Source: Tritrichomonas musculus
Taxonomy: Eukaryota; Parabasalia; Tritrichomonadida; Tritrichomonadidae
DNA: 64,000 bases
Reading direction: 5' to 3'
Assembly: GCA_039105265.1 (NCBI GenBank)
Contig: JAPFFF010000013.1
Location: 2,418,001-2,482,000 of the forward strand
A model generated the notes under the pieces. It was not told the DNA's origin, searched no databases, and saw nothing but the letters and a program-made list of their open reading frames with translations. How positions within the stretch are numbered: the stretch's first letter is position 1; each line of letters begins with the position of its first letter. Positions 40,461 through 49,817 of the stretch are shown piece by piece. The position numbers were made by a program, and so were the translations under genes.

Positions 40461-43238
40461 ATGGCGATAAGATCTTTTATTACCAATCGACATGATGCTG
40501 GAATAGAAGAGATGGTTGTTAATGAAGATCCTCGAGAAGAACCAAAAGACAACGATTTTCTATTTTTTTCGACGTGTTCAGACAAAATGTTATTAAAAGG
40601 TATAAAAATCAGTCTCAATATTGAATACAATCCAACGCAATGCAAGGCCGCATTAATGGATTGCCTTGAAAATAAAGGCATTGATGTCAGAAATAAAGAT
40701 CTTATTATTTATCTTGCCGGAGGAATTCCATTTTTAGGGGGAACCCTCAAAGATTTATACAATTCGGCGTCAGCTAAAGTAAAACGATTTATATATGGAA
40801 TTTTGATCTATCCATTTTCTGAAGATCTAAATGAAGAATATAATAACGAACTTTGCAACATTAGTGACAGAGAACATCAGCGGCTTATTATTCCATTTTG
40901 GAACCCATCTCAAATTTACATAAATGATTGGGTTTTTGGTTTATGCAATATGGCCTGCTTACTTAGCTATTTAAACAAAGGGGGTGCCAAAGCCAATAAA
41001 CTACTTAACACATCAGCAATATCCATCCGGTTTCCACCACTTATAACGAGCATGAATCGCATAATAGATAATAATTTTATTACCCGCCGCGACATAATAA
41101 CGATCTGTGCCACATATCATACATATTTTACTCATTTAATTTCATTAGGGCAAGAACCGATTATTCCTCCTGAAAAAATCTTTGATTATTCATTAAGATT
41201 TTGTAATCTAATCACTCATGTTGCCAACATTCCCGAGATCATCCCCATGCAAGTAATCGAAGTAGACAAAGATGCCGAAAAGCAAAATTTCCAATATTTA
41301 ACCGCCCTTAACCAGCCAAAAATTGTCTATTTTTGGCTTGGCGACACTCCGAACTACTCGACCAAAGATTTCAAGTACATTTTCATCAAATCATTCATAC
41401 CGAGAGCCATAGAAGATGCCAATAAAGGTTTTATATCATTCACGCCGATAGCTCCACTTTCCATTCGTTTTGTTACAGGATGCTCGATAGTGAAAGGCAA
41501 AGAACACTGCTACTTGTATAAGTCGCAATCGTTCATTAAAGGAGTTGATAGCCAGAATGACATTGACATAATTGATCCATTGAAAGGCTATGTCGAAACG
41601 GTTGACATTGAAAAATTCGCACAATCACAAGAGAATTATTTAATGGACAGCGTTACAAGTTTGATTGATCACGACTCGATTCGACAAGTCATTTTTGTCT
41701 GCTTTGATTGCTCCAATTCAATGAACGGAGCACTCGACAATTCAGACAAACTTGCGCCTGAAGGAGTTCCTTCACGAATAGTCATTGCAACGCAATATTT
41801 AATTAGTTTTGCAAACAAAATATTCGCTTATCGAATTCCATGCATTCTTGGCCTGATTGCATTCAATGACAATATTGAATTGCGATGTCCGTTAAGTCCG
41901 CTCATTCCTGACTTTGAAGACAAAGGATTGAAGAACATCGAAGCGTCACAAATGACAGCATTGTGGGATGCACTCTCTTTTGCATGTGATAAGCTAAACG
42001 AATACACAACCGATGAATCTGGCAAGCCCAAATTCGCACACGCGAAGAAGCGAATCATTGTCATTTCTGATGGCGAAGACACGGCTTCAACGAGCATCGA
42101 TTTCGAAGGCATTACTAAGAAATTGCTGGATAACAAAATCATTGTTGATACGGTCTTTGCAAGCACATCGGATGAATGCGATTCACTTGCTACTTTGTCT
42201 CATATTACAGACGGCCTTGCCATCAAGCCAGTCGATGTCGATGAAGGAATGTCACTTTTTGAACAAGAAGCATTTCTCGATTGGAATGAAAGACTTCAAT
42301 CCAACGAGCCAATTCTTCCACGGAATAGAGCAACGATTCCTAGAAAGATGACTTCTGACAAGATCAATGAAGAGTTCCTTAACAAAGCGGTTAAAAGTGT
42401 CAAATATGACAGGGAGGCACCAAACAAGACAACAAAAAGGGCAAAAGATAACGATAAGTTGCAGACAGCGATGAAAGTGTGCTTCATCAACCAGCACACA
42501 AGCAACACAAAGCCGAGACAGAGAAGAATCCTAAGGGAGCTTCACTATGCAGCTATTGTGATGGATAAAGAAACAGACCGTTACGATCCGGAGATTGTGA
42601 TTTATCCTTTCAAAGCACAATATGACATTTGGCGGTTATTTTTGAAGGCATCAAAAGATTTTTATGACGATAAATGGTTCTCTTTACTTGTCACTTTTCC
42701 AGATAATTACCCCGTTGAACCGCCTTCCATTCGCTTCATTTCTGTGCCTTACCACTTGAACATATCAAAGGAAGGAAGGATCTGCCTGGAAGTCCTCGAA
42801 AAAGGCTACATTTCATCCTTCCACGTCATCGATATCATTCAGCAGATAAAAATCTTGTTCATAACGGCTGCTCCAGAAACACCAATCCAAATCGATATCC
42901 TCAACACTTACTTGTACGACAGAGACGAATACGATAGAAAGGCAAGAGAATCAGCGAGAGAGGTGGGAAAGGACAGCGTCGACGATTTTACAAAAGATTT
43001 CACTATCGACAACGAAATTGATAAAGACTTCCATCTCGTTTATGACATGAAAACTGACGTTCCAAGCTATATGAAGTCCCAGATCTCAGGAAGAGTGATA
43101 AAGGACCCAGTCGTGGCTTCAACCGGAGTGATCTACGAAAAGTCTGAATTGATTCAGCTGCTCAATTCGAGTAAGAAGCCAATAGACGTGGTAACTGGCC
43201 AAATATTGAGAGATGAATTTACAAAAGCTAAACCGTAA
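40461..43238 (+). CDS. vWA - ubiquitin-conjugating (E2) - U-box fusion protein
   Basis: 925 residues. Residues 1-400 are unassigned, with a possible ubiquitin-like segment at about 35-118. A vWA domain spans about 408-600 with a full MIDAS: DCSNS (Asp416, Ser418, Ser420), Thr499 and Asp537. An E2 fold spans about 685-838: FPDNYPVEPPSIRFIS, then HLN (765-767) in place of HPN, and the active-site Cys775 in GRICLEV. The C-terminus, 867-925, is a U-box (VPSYMKSQISGRVIKDPVV...GVIYEKSELIQLL), the E2-binding fold of some E3 ligases. E2 and E3 in one chain would allow self-contained ubiquitin transfer, with the vWA domain likely choosing partners. The Pro of HPN is lost, but the Asn and Cys remain. 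Base composition is higher in G+C toward the 3' end. Confidence 0.88.
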   Translation: MAIRSFITNRHDAGIEEMVVNEDPREEPKDNDFLFFSTCSDKMLLKGIKISLNIEYNPTQCKAALMDCLENKGIDVRNKDLIIYLAGGIPFLGGTLKDLYNSASAKVKRFIYGILIYPFSEDLNEEYNNELCNISDREHQRLIIPFWNPSQIYINDWVFGLCNMACLLSYLNKGGAKANKLLNTSAISIRFPPLITSMNRIIDNNFITRRDIITICATYHTYFTHLISLGQEPIIPPEKIFDYSLRFCNLITHVANIPEIIPMQVIEVDKDAEKQNFQYLTALNQPKIVYFWLGDTPNYSTKDFKYIFIKSFIPRAIEDANKGFISFTPIAPLSIRFVTGCSIVKGKEHCYLYKSQSFIKGVDSQNDIDIIDPLKGYVETVDIEKFAQSQENYLMDSVTSLIDHDSIRQVIFVCFDCSNSMNGALDNSDKLAPEGVPSRIVIATQYLISFANKIFAYRIPCILGLIAFNDNIELRCPLSPLIPDFEDKGLKNIEASQMTALWDALSFACDKLNEYTTDESGKPKFAHAKKRIIVISDGEDTASTSIDFEGITKKLLDNKIIVDTVFASTSDECDSLATLSHITDGLAIKPVDVDEGMSLFEQEAFLDWNERLQSNEPILPRNRATIPRKMTSDKINEEFLNKAVKSVKYDREAPNKTTKRAKDNDKLQTAMKVCFINQHTSNTKPRQRRILRELHYAAIVMDKETDRYDPEIVIYPFKAQYDIWRLFLKASKDFYDDKWFSLLVTFPDNYPVEPPSIRFISVPYHLNISKEGRICLEVLEKGYISSFHVIDIIQQIKILFITAAPETPIQIDILNTYLYDRDEYDRKARESAREVGKDSVDDFTKDFTIDNEIDKDFHLVYDMKTDVPSYMKSQISGRVIKDPVVASTGVIYEKSELIQLLNSSKKPIDVVTGQILRDEFTKAKP

Positions 43239-44174
43239 TTTTTTCAAATTTATCGGAAATACGCATAACTACAAAAAGAAAAGTTTTAATAAAATAATTT
43301 GAGGATTTTGGTAATTCAATAATCTTTTTTTTTTTTTTTAAATTTAAAGCTTTTTGAAATATATTTTAGTGAGTTTAATAATAGTGGTGATAGATTTACA
43401 GACTATTATATGGAAATTTGTGAATATATATATAAAAAGACGATTTTAGTAATACAAGTGTATTTTCTGGTGTTGCATATCTACACTACAGAGGTGTTGA
43501 GTGGAATTATTAAAAGGAAAAAAAAAAGAAAAAAAAAAAAAATTGATAACAAAAATGCTTTTCTCAACTAATCAAATTGAACTATTATTTTATAATGTAT
43601 AAACTGCTAAATTGAACTACACAAAGATATTTGAAACTTTTGTGTTTATTATCAAATTGTATAAGTAATAAACTTTTTGAGTTCACTGTGTACCCTACAT
43701 CTTCTTGTTGACATTTTTTATTTTTACCATTCAAAAAGATTTTAATAGTAATTTTCAATTTTGTATTTCATGATTAAATAAAAATTAACAAATCTTTATA
43801 AGATTTTTGTGAAATAAAAACAAAAAATGTATTTGACAATTTTAATAAATATTAATCATTATTTGGATAGCAAAAAGCCATTTAACTTTGAATTTATAAT
43901 AGAAACTACAAGATATAATTGATTTATAAGTAGACAAAATTGAATAAAAATTGATAGTGGATAATTTAATAAAATTGAATTAAAAATTTTAAATAAATTA
44001 AATCCTTTAAAGATAAAATTATCTTTATATATTTTTGAATATATTTCAACCAAAAAAATCTCTCCTTGTTATTTTTATTATAATTTTATTTTCTTTTCAA
44101 AAATTGAATCATAATTCAAATAAAAAATAAAATCTCACAAATTTAAAATAAATGATATAATGTGAAAAGATTAA
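43239..44174. other. AT-rich intergenic region
   Basis: No gene seen. Short A or T tracts occur at about 43,325 and 43,520-43,540. Confidence 0.45.
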
Positions 44175-44183
44175 TCATTTTTT
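44175..44183 (+). promoter_or_regulatory. Inr-like element of the CH-domain gene
   Basis: TCATTTTTT, about 20 nt upstream of the ATG at 44,203. Confidence 0.45.
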
Positions 44184-44202
44184 TAATAAACAAAACCAAA
44201 TA

Positions 44203-47200
44203 ATGACAGGACTTAAAGAAATCGATGAACAATGGATACCACTCCAAAACAAAGTTTTCACTAGATGGGTAAATTCCCAATTAAAATCAATAAGCGATCA
44301 TGAAATCGAAACAGTTACAAAAGATTTAACATCAGGTGTTGATTTAGTTAATCTCGCACAAGTACTTACAGGAAAAAAGGCATCACGCGCCTGGGTAAGA
44401 GAACCAAAACGAAATGTAGAAATGGTACAGAATTGCGATTTAGCCATTGATATGTTTGACAAAGATGGCGTTAATTTAGTTGGAATTTCAGGTAAAGATA
44501 TACATGATAATAACGAAAAACTTACACTTGGATTAATCTGGTCATTAATTTTACATTATCAAATTAACAAATCAGTAAGTTCTGATAATTTCAGCAAAAA
44601 CAACGACACAACTACTAAATCAGCCAAAAGCAACAAAGAAGCTTTAATGTCATGGGCCAATGAACGTGTATCAAGCTATCAAAATGTTAATAATTTCGAA
44701 AAATATGATTTATCAATGTGCGCTCTTTTGGACTCATATGTTCCCGATAAAGTTAACTATTACCAACTTGATCCGAATGATACAGAGAACAACACCAAAC
44801 TTGCTACAAACGTTATGAACGAACTTGGAATTCCAGTATATGTATATCCAGAAGATGTTGTCAATCACAACGGCAAAGTTGATGAGAAGACTTTAATGAC
44901 ACAGCTTTCATCAGCCAAAATGATTCTTGATAGTCTTTCTAGCCAAAACGTCAGCACTCAAGATAAGGAAGTTCCAATTACTGAAAAACCTGACTCGTCA
45001 TCAAACATGGACAGCGAATATTATTCGTCTGAAAAAGAGAAAGAGTTAGAGAACGATAAACCACCACAAGATGAAGGATTCGTCAAAATAAGGGAGGCCG
45101 ATCTTTTTGAACTCAAAAGTCAACTTGAACAAATGAGACAAGAAGCTGCTGCAACAAACAATCAAGTCAACCAACTCAAAGCACAAAATGAAGAATTAGA
45201 ATCAGGATTAAGATGTCTTAAATATGAAGTCAAAAAGCTTAGAGAAACACCAGAGCCAGCACAATATAATGACGCTCCTTTAAGGCAAGAAATTCAATCA
45301 CTCAGGAACGAAATTGACCAACTCAAAAACGCTCCAAAACCAGTTGAATATAACGATGCCCCAATCAAGCAAGACATTGAAACACTCAAGACAGACGTTG
45401 ATCATCTTAAGAGCATTCCAATTCCAGCTCAATACAACGACGCTCCTGTTAAAGAAGATATTCAAACACTTCGAAATGACGTCGATCAATTGAAGAACGC
45501 TCCAAAACCGGTTGAATATGATGATGCTCCTGTTAAGGAAGAAATTGAGAATCTTAGAAACGATGTCGATCAATTGAAGAACGCTCCAAAACCGACCGAA
45601 TATGATGATGCTCCTGTTAAAGAAGAAATTGAGAATCTTAGAAACGATGTCGATCAATTGAAGAACGCTCCAGAACCGGTTGAATATGATGATGGACCAA
45701 TCAGGCAAGAGATCCAATCACTCAAAGATGAAGTCGAACAAATCAAGAACACTCCACCGCCAGCACCAATTGAAAGAACAGTCCAAATACCAGCTGAAAT
45801 TCCAGATGAAGTTCTCGAACGCATCAGCAATGCAGAATCAGCATCAACAGAAGCAAACAACAAGGCTGACGAGTGTGATTCAAAGATTGATGATGCCGAA
45901 GCAAAGACAAATGAAGTCAGTGAAAAAGTTGACAAACTTGTTGATGAAAACGAATCAATTAGAGATGATATTGATTCAATCAAGGATGAACTTGAGAAGC
46001 TGAAAGATGCCCCAGAACCAGAAATACCAGATGAATTTGACGAAAGAATCACTGAAGCACAAAACAAAGCTGACGAAGCAAGTAAAATGATTGACCAATT
46101 AAAGGCTGAAAATGAATCATTGAAAGAAGATGTTGGATGTCTTAAATATGAATTAAAGAAGCTTAAAGAAACACCAGCACCACAACCACAACCAGTTGAA
46201 GAACGTGAAATTCCAGATGATCTTGAAGAGCGCCTTACAAATGCAACTGAACAATCAACAGAAGCCAATAATAAGTACGACCAATTAAAGGCTGAAAATG
46301 ATGCATTGAAAGACGAAGTTAAGAAACTTAAATCATCTGTTAAAAAGCTCAAGGAAACACCAGCACCTGCACCAGCTCCAGTTGAAGAACGTGAAGCACC
46401 ATTCGTTCCAGATGACCTCGAAGATCGTATCGATAGAGCTCAAGCAACCGCTGACACAGGCAAAGAAAAGGCAGAGACAGCAGGAGCAACAGCTGAACAA
46501 GCCATTCACAACTCTTATGATGCACAATCAAAGGCTGCTGAAGCAACATTCAAAGCAGATGATGCACAAACAAATTGTAAAGCTGCAAATCAAAAGGCTG
46601 ATAAATTAATGGCAGAACAAGAAGTCATGGTCAGTGATATCAAATGCCTCAAATATGAAGTGAAAAAGTTGCTTGCAACCTTCCAAGATTTGGAAGATTT
46701 GCCACCTGATCTTGTTAAACGCGTTGACACAGCTGAAAAGAACTCTAAGGAAACATCCGACAAAGTTAGCGACTTCAACACAAAAGTGAAGAAAGCGACT
46801 AAAAAAGCCAATGAAATTGACACCAAGTACAACCAACTTTTGGCACAAAATGAAGTCTATAAGAATGAAATCAAATATCTTCAAGACGATGTCGAAATGC
46901 TAAAGAACTCACCAGCTGTTAAAGCAACCGATGTTGTCAAGCGTCTTGATGATAATCAACTTCAAGCAAAGAATGCACACATCTTGATTGACGACACAAA
47001 TGTTAGACTTCGAAGACTTGCCAAGAAAACAGTCGAAGCTCAAGAAACAGCCGATCAAATCCAACATGAAAATGAATCATTAAAGAACGATTTATCTACA
47101 CTTAAAGCTGAAGTTGAGAAGATGAAAGAAACAACAGATCAGGTTCAAGAACGTAGCGCAAACTTGCCTGAAGATCTTCTTAATCGCGTCGATTCGGCTC

Positions 47201-47823
47201 ATCAGAAATCAGACGAAGCAAATCAAAAGATTGACTCAACAAACCAAAGAATCGACAACGCCAATTCTAAATTCAAGAAGGCTGTAAAGAAACAGAATGA
47301 AACTAGTGAATTGGTCGACCAATTGGTAACCGATAACAAGCATTTGAACGGTGATGTGAAATGCCTTAAATATGAAGTTAAAAGATTAAAGGAAGAATTA
47401 CAACTTAGAGATTCTCAGCCTCCGGCTCAACAAAGATACGTTCCTGATCCAGAGCCTGCTCGTCCTGTTGCAGAACAGGTCAGTGAAGTGAGTGAAACCG
47501 TCAGTGAAAATACAAAACCAAAGAAAACTAAAAAATCAAAGAAAACATCTGACAAAACTGCAACTTTCAATCAATTGAAAGATGAAAATGTCGCTTTGAA
47601 GGACGAAATTAGAACTCTTAGATCTGAAATTAATAAGATAAAGGGAAATAACGTTCAGGAACCAGAAGAAGATGAGGAAAATAATAATCATTACGCACAT
47701 TCAGATTCAGTTGATGTTTTAAAGGCTGAAAATGAAAGACTTAAGACAGATCTTAAATGCCTTAAATATGAGGTTAGGAAGATTAAAGAGCATCAATTAC
47801 AAGAAGATGAAGCAAAACAATGA
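44203..47823 (+). CDS. Actin-binding CH-domain protein with long repetitive coiled coil
   Basis: 1206 residues. Two calponin-homology domains form an alpha-actinin-type actin-binding head: CH1 about 8-125 (KVFTRWVNSQLKSI, LTLGLIWSLILHYQI) and CH2 about 145-250 (EALMSWANERVSSY). Residues about 300-1206 are heptad-rich coiled coil, Lys/Glu-rich. Six tandem 28-residue repeats (PVEYDDAPVKEEIENLRNDV type) span about 352-520. The block CLKYEVKKLKE occurs five times, at about 338, 645, 814, 1053 and 1185. Pro/Ala-rich hinges (TPAPAPAPVEERE) separate coils. A cytoskeletal filament or actin cross-linker is likely, and trichomonads have many coiled-coil cytoskeletal proteins (for example in the costa). 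No EF-hands or spectrin repeats as in true alpha-actinin. Confidence 0.88.
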   Translation: MTGLKEIDEQWIPLQNKVFTRWVNSQLKSISDHEIETVTKDLTSGVDLVNLAQVLTGKKASRAWVREPKRNVEMVQNCDLAIDMFDKDGVNLVGISGKDIHDNNEKLTLGLIWSLILHYQINKSVSSDNFSKNNDTTTKSAKSNKEALMSWANERVSSYQNVNNFEKYDLSMCALLDSYVPDKVNYYQLDPNDTENNTKLATNVMNELGIPVYVYPEDVVNHNGKVDEKTLMTQLSSAKMILDSLSSQNVSTQDKEVPITEKPDSSSNMDSEYYSSEKEKELENDKPPQDEGFVKIREADLFELKSQLEQMRQEAAATNNQVNQLKAQNEELESGLRCLKYEVKKLRETPEPAQYNDAPLRQEIQSLRNEIDQLKNAPKPVEYNDAPIKQDIETLKTDVDHLKSIPIPAQYNDAPVKEDIQTLRNDVDQLKNAPKPVEYDDAPVKEEIENLRNDVDQLKNAPKPTEYDDAPVKEEIENLRNDVDQLKNAPEPVEYDDGPIRQEIQSLKDEVEQIKNTPPPAPIERTVQIPAEIPDEVLERISNAESASTEANNKADECDSKIDDAEAKTNEVSEKVDKLVDENESIRDDIDSIKDELEKLKDAPEPEIPDEFDERITEAQNKADEASKMIDQLKAENESLKEDVGCLKYELKKLKETPAPQPQPVEEREIPDDLEERLTNATEQSTEANNKYDQLKAENDALKDEVKKLKSSVKKLKETPAPAPAPVEEREAPFVPDDLEDRIDRAQATADTGKEKAETAGATAEQAIHNSYDAQSKAAEATFKADDAQTNCKAANQKADKLMAEQEVMVSDIKCLKYEVKKLLATFQDLEDLPPDLVKRVDTAEKNSKETSDKVSDFNTKVKKATKKANEIDTKYNQLLAQNEVYKNEIKYLQDDVEMLKNSPAVKATDVVKRLDDNQLQAKNAHILIDDTNVRLRRLAKKTVEAQETADQIQHENESLKNDLSTLKAEVEKMKETTDQVQERSANLPEDLLNRVDSAHQKSDEANQKIDSTNQRIDNANSKFKKAVKKQNETSELVDQLVTDNKHLNGDVKCLKYEVKRLKEELQLRDSQPPAQQRYVPDPEPARPVAEQVSEVSETVSENTKPKKTKKSKKTSDKTATFNQLKDENVALKDEIRTLRSEINKIKGNNVQEPEEDEENNNHYAHSDSVDVLKAENERLKTDLKCLKYEVRKIKEHQLQEDEAKQ
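45262..45765 (+). repeat. 84-bp in-frame coding repeats (six units of 28 codons)
   Basis: Within the CH-domain gene. The third to fifth units are nearly identical at DNA level (GAAATTGAGAATCTTAGAAA and neighbours), whereas the outer ones have diverged. This pattern suggests recent expansion from the middle. Confidence 0.8.
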
Positions 47824-48389
47824 GCAATAGAGATAAATTATAGATTATAGATTTATAAATGTAATTTTTAAATGGAAATATTAATAAAAAAATGATTTAT
47901 TAAAATTTTTGTTATTCAATTGAATTCTTTTTATTCACTGAAGTCCAACAATTTTATCAATACGTGAAAGTGTTTTTATTGATGATGGTATTGGACTAAC
48001 ATATTATAAGTGACATGCCTAAAATCAGAATCAAATCATGCTTTTTTGAAATTTAACTAGAAAATCCTGTAAAAAGCGAAGTATTCAATAGCAAAGTGTC
48101 TACTTTAAATGTCTTCATCGATTTTATATTTAGTCATTTAGCTATTTTAATCGGTGAAGCTTTCTTTATTATTATTGGATTCCTTGCTCCCTTTTTCATC
48201 TTCAATAATGATAAAAGCAATCTCCAAATTTTAGATAACATTGAGACTAACTAAATTCCATAATTTTTAATTATTATTTTTATATGTATTTTTACCATAA
48301 CCACTCAATTAAATGAATTTGAATTGTTTTGCAATGAACAGAAAAATGCAATTAAATACTAAAAAGCCAATTATTTTATTTAAAAAGTT
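47824..48389. other. Convergent intergenic spacer
   Basis: Between the CH-domain gene (+) and the EF-hand gene (-). Nothing recognised. Confidence 0.5.
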
Positions 48390-48920
48390 TTATATTAAAA
48401 GACAACATTTTGACTTTTGTTCGAGTTTTCCATCATAAGGATCTGCTTCGACACTGTCTTTATCCAAAGTTTCTCCGCTGATGAGTTTGTAGTACTCCCA
48501 GTATTCCAATTCTGTCTTTTTCTTACCGAATTCAACTTGGCATCTTTGTTCAAATTCATCTGAAGAGAACGAACGTCCTAAATTATCAGAAGCAAGTTTG
48601 AGTTCATCAACAGAAACTTTTCTTGAGTTGTCTCGATCAGCGCCGCGGAAAATCATTTTTGTGATCCACTTGAAGTTTCCTTCTTTGAAATTAGAGAGGC
48701 ATTCAATGATCTCATCTTTATCGAGATTATGTGAGCCATCGACATCCATGCCATCATATAAAAACCTCATTTGCTGGAGAAAGTTCGAATTTTCAGGATA
48801 TCCCAAGCCTTCTTTCATGAAACTTAAGAATTCATCATATTCAAGTTTGCCATTTCCACTTTTATCATACTTTGCAACAAGATTTGTGATTTCCTGTTTT
48901 TGTTCTTCAGTAAGGCCCAT
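48390..48920 (-). CDS. EF-hand calcium-binding protein with CaaX box
   Basis: 176 residues starting MGLTEEQK. Three canonical 12-residue calcium loops: DKSGNGKLEYDE (19-30), DVDGSHNLDKDE (59-70) and DRDNSRKVSVDE (95-106). A fourth helix-loop-helix near 130-150 lacks ligands. The C-terminus, KCCLLI, is a CaaX box (Cys173-Leu-Leu-Ile) with a second Cys next to it, predicting prenylation plus possible palmitoylation and so membrane attachment. I start at 48,920, not at the longer frame's Met at 48,971, because an Inr (TCATTTTTA) lies between the two. The family is calmodulin/CBL-like. The target is unknown. Confidence 0.88.
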   Translation of the reverse strand: MGLTEEQKQEITNLVAKYDKSGNGKLEYDEFLSFMKEGLGYPENSNFLQQMRFLYDGMDVDGSHNLDKDEIIECLSNFKEGNFKWITKMIFRGADRDNSRKVSVDELKLASDNLGRSFSSDEFEQRCQVEFGKKKTELEYWEYYKLISGETLDKDSVEADPYDGKLEQKSKCCLLI

Positions 48921-48930
48921 TTTGAAAAAA

Positions 48931-48939
48931 TAAAAATGA
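48931..48939 (-). promoter_or_regulatory. Inr element that decides the EF-hand protein start
   Basis: TCATTTTTA on the minus strand, about 11 nt before the chosen ATG. The upstream in-frame Met at 48,971 would lie outside the transcript. Confidence 0.5.
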
Positions 48940-48971
48940 TTCGTTTTTGAAACGTTTTTATTCGTCAACAC

Positions 48972-49817
48972 AATTTACGATAGAACAAAATTTCAAATTC
49001 AATTTACGATACATTTTGGATTTAAATAAGCACGATGCAATATAAATTTAATCATGATTTTATTGAAACAATGATATATGCAATAATATAAATAGAATTA
49101 TTTATGATTTTTTAATTTTTTTTTCGATTTCATAGAATATTATTCATTAAAAAAAAAAAAAGTTTCTTTGTGTGAGATTTTAGACATTTCAATCAAATGA
49201 CATACATTTAGTTTTTATATTGAAGAACAAATCATTATATAGCTATTATATGGCATTCAATTGATATGCTATTCTTTCAGAATATTTAAACAATGAAGAT
49301 AAACTCAACCATGCATGAATATTAGAGAATTTTCAAAATAAAAGCGAACTTTTCTCAAAGACTTACTCAAATTATATTTTTTTGGATTATAATGTCTATT
49401 TTATATATATATATATTGAGGCACTAGAAAATGCATCTTGATAGGATCTATTATTCACAAAGGAGCTATTTTTACATAATTTCGAAATTTGGTGAATAAT
49501 TTATTTATGCATATCTATTCTAATTTAATATAAAAAGTTCTCATTTTAAAAGATCAGATGAGGATACAAACTCCAATGAAGGCAAATCCAAAGTTTCTAA
49601 CCTTCATTCGATTTTAATAAAGTTTGTTAATACAAAAACAATAAAAAAAGATTTTAATTATATCTTTTATAAATGCAATAAAAAGCATATAAATAAATAT
49701 AAATTAAAAATAAATATATAAAATTAAGATATAATAAAAGTAATAATAAATAATAAATCTTTAAAAATTCGAGATAAAAGTATTTTTTAAATTGTTATTA
49801 CTCAGAAAACATAAAAA
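48972..49817. other. AT-rich intergenic region between divergent genes
   Basis: No gene recognised. Contains an (AT)n stretch near 49,400. Confidence 0.45.

Noticed and set aside
45298-46884. Antisense frames in the CH-domain gene
   Set aside because: They mirror the Lys/Glu-rich repeats of the sense strand and have no start signal or family match.
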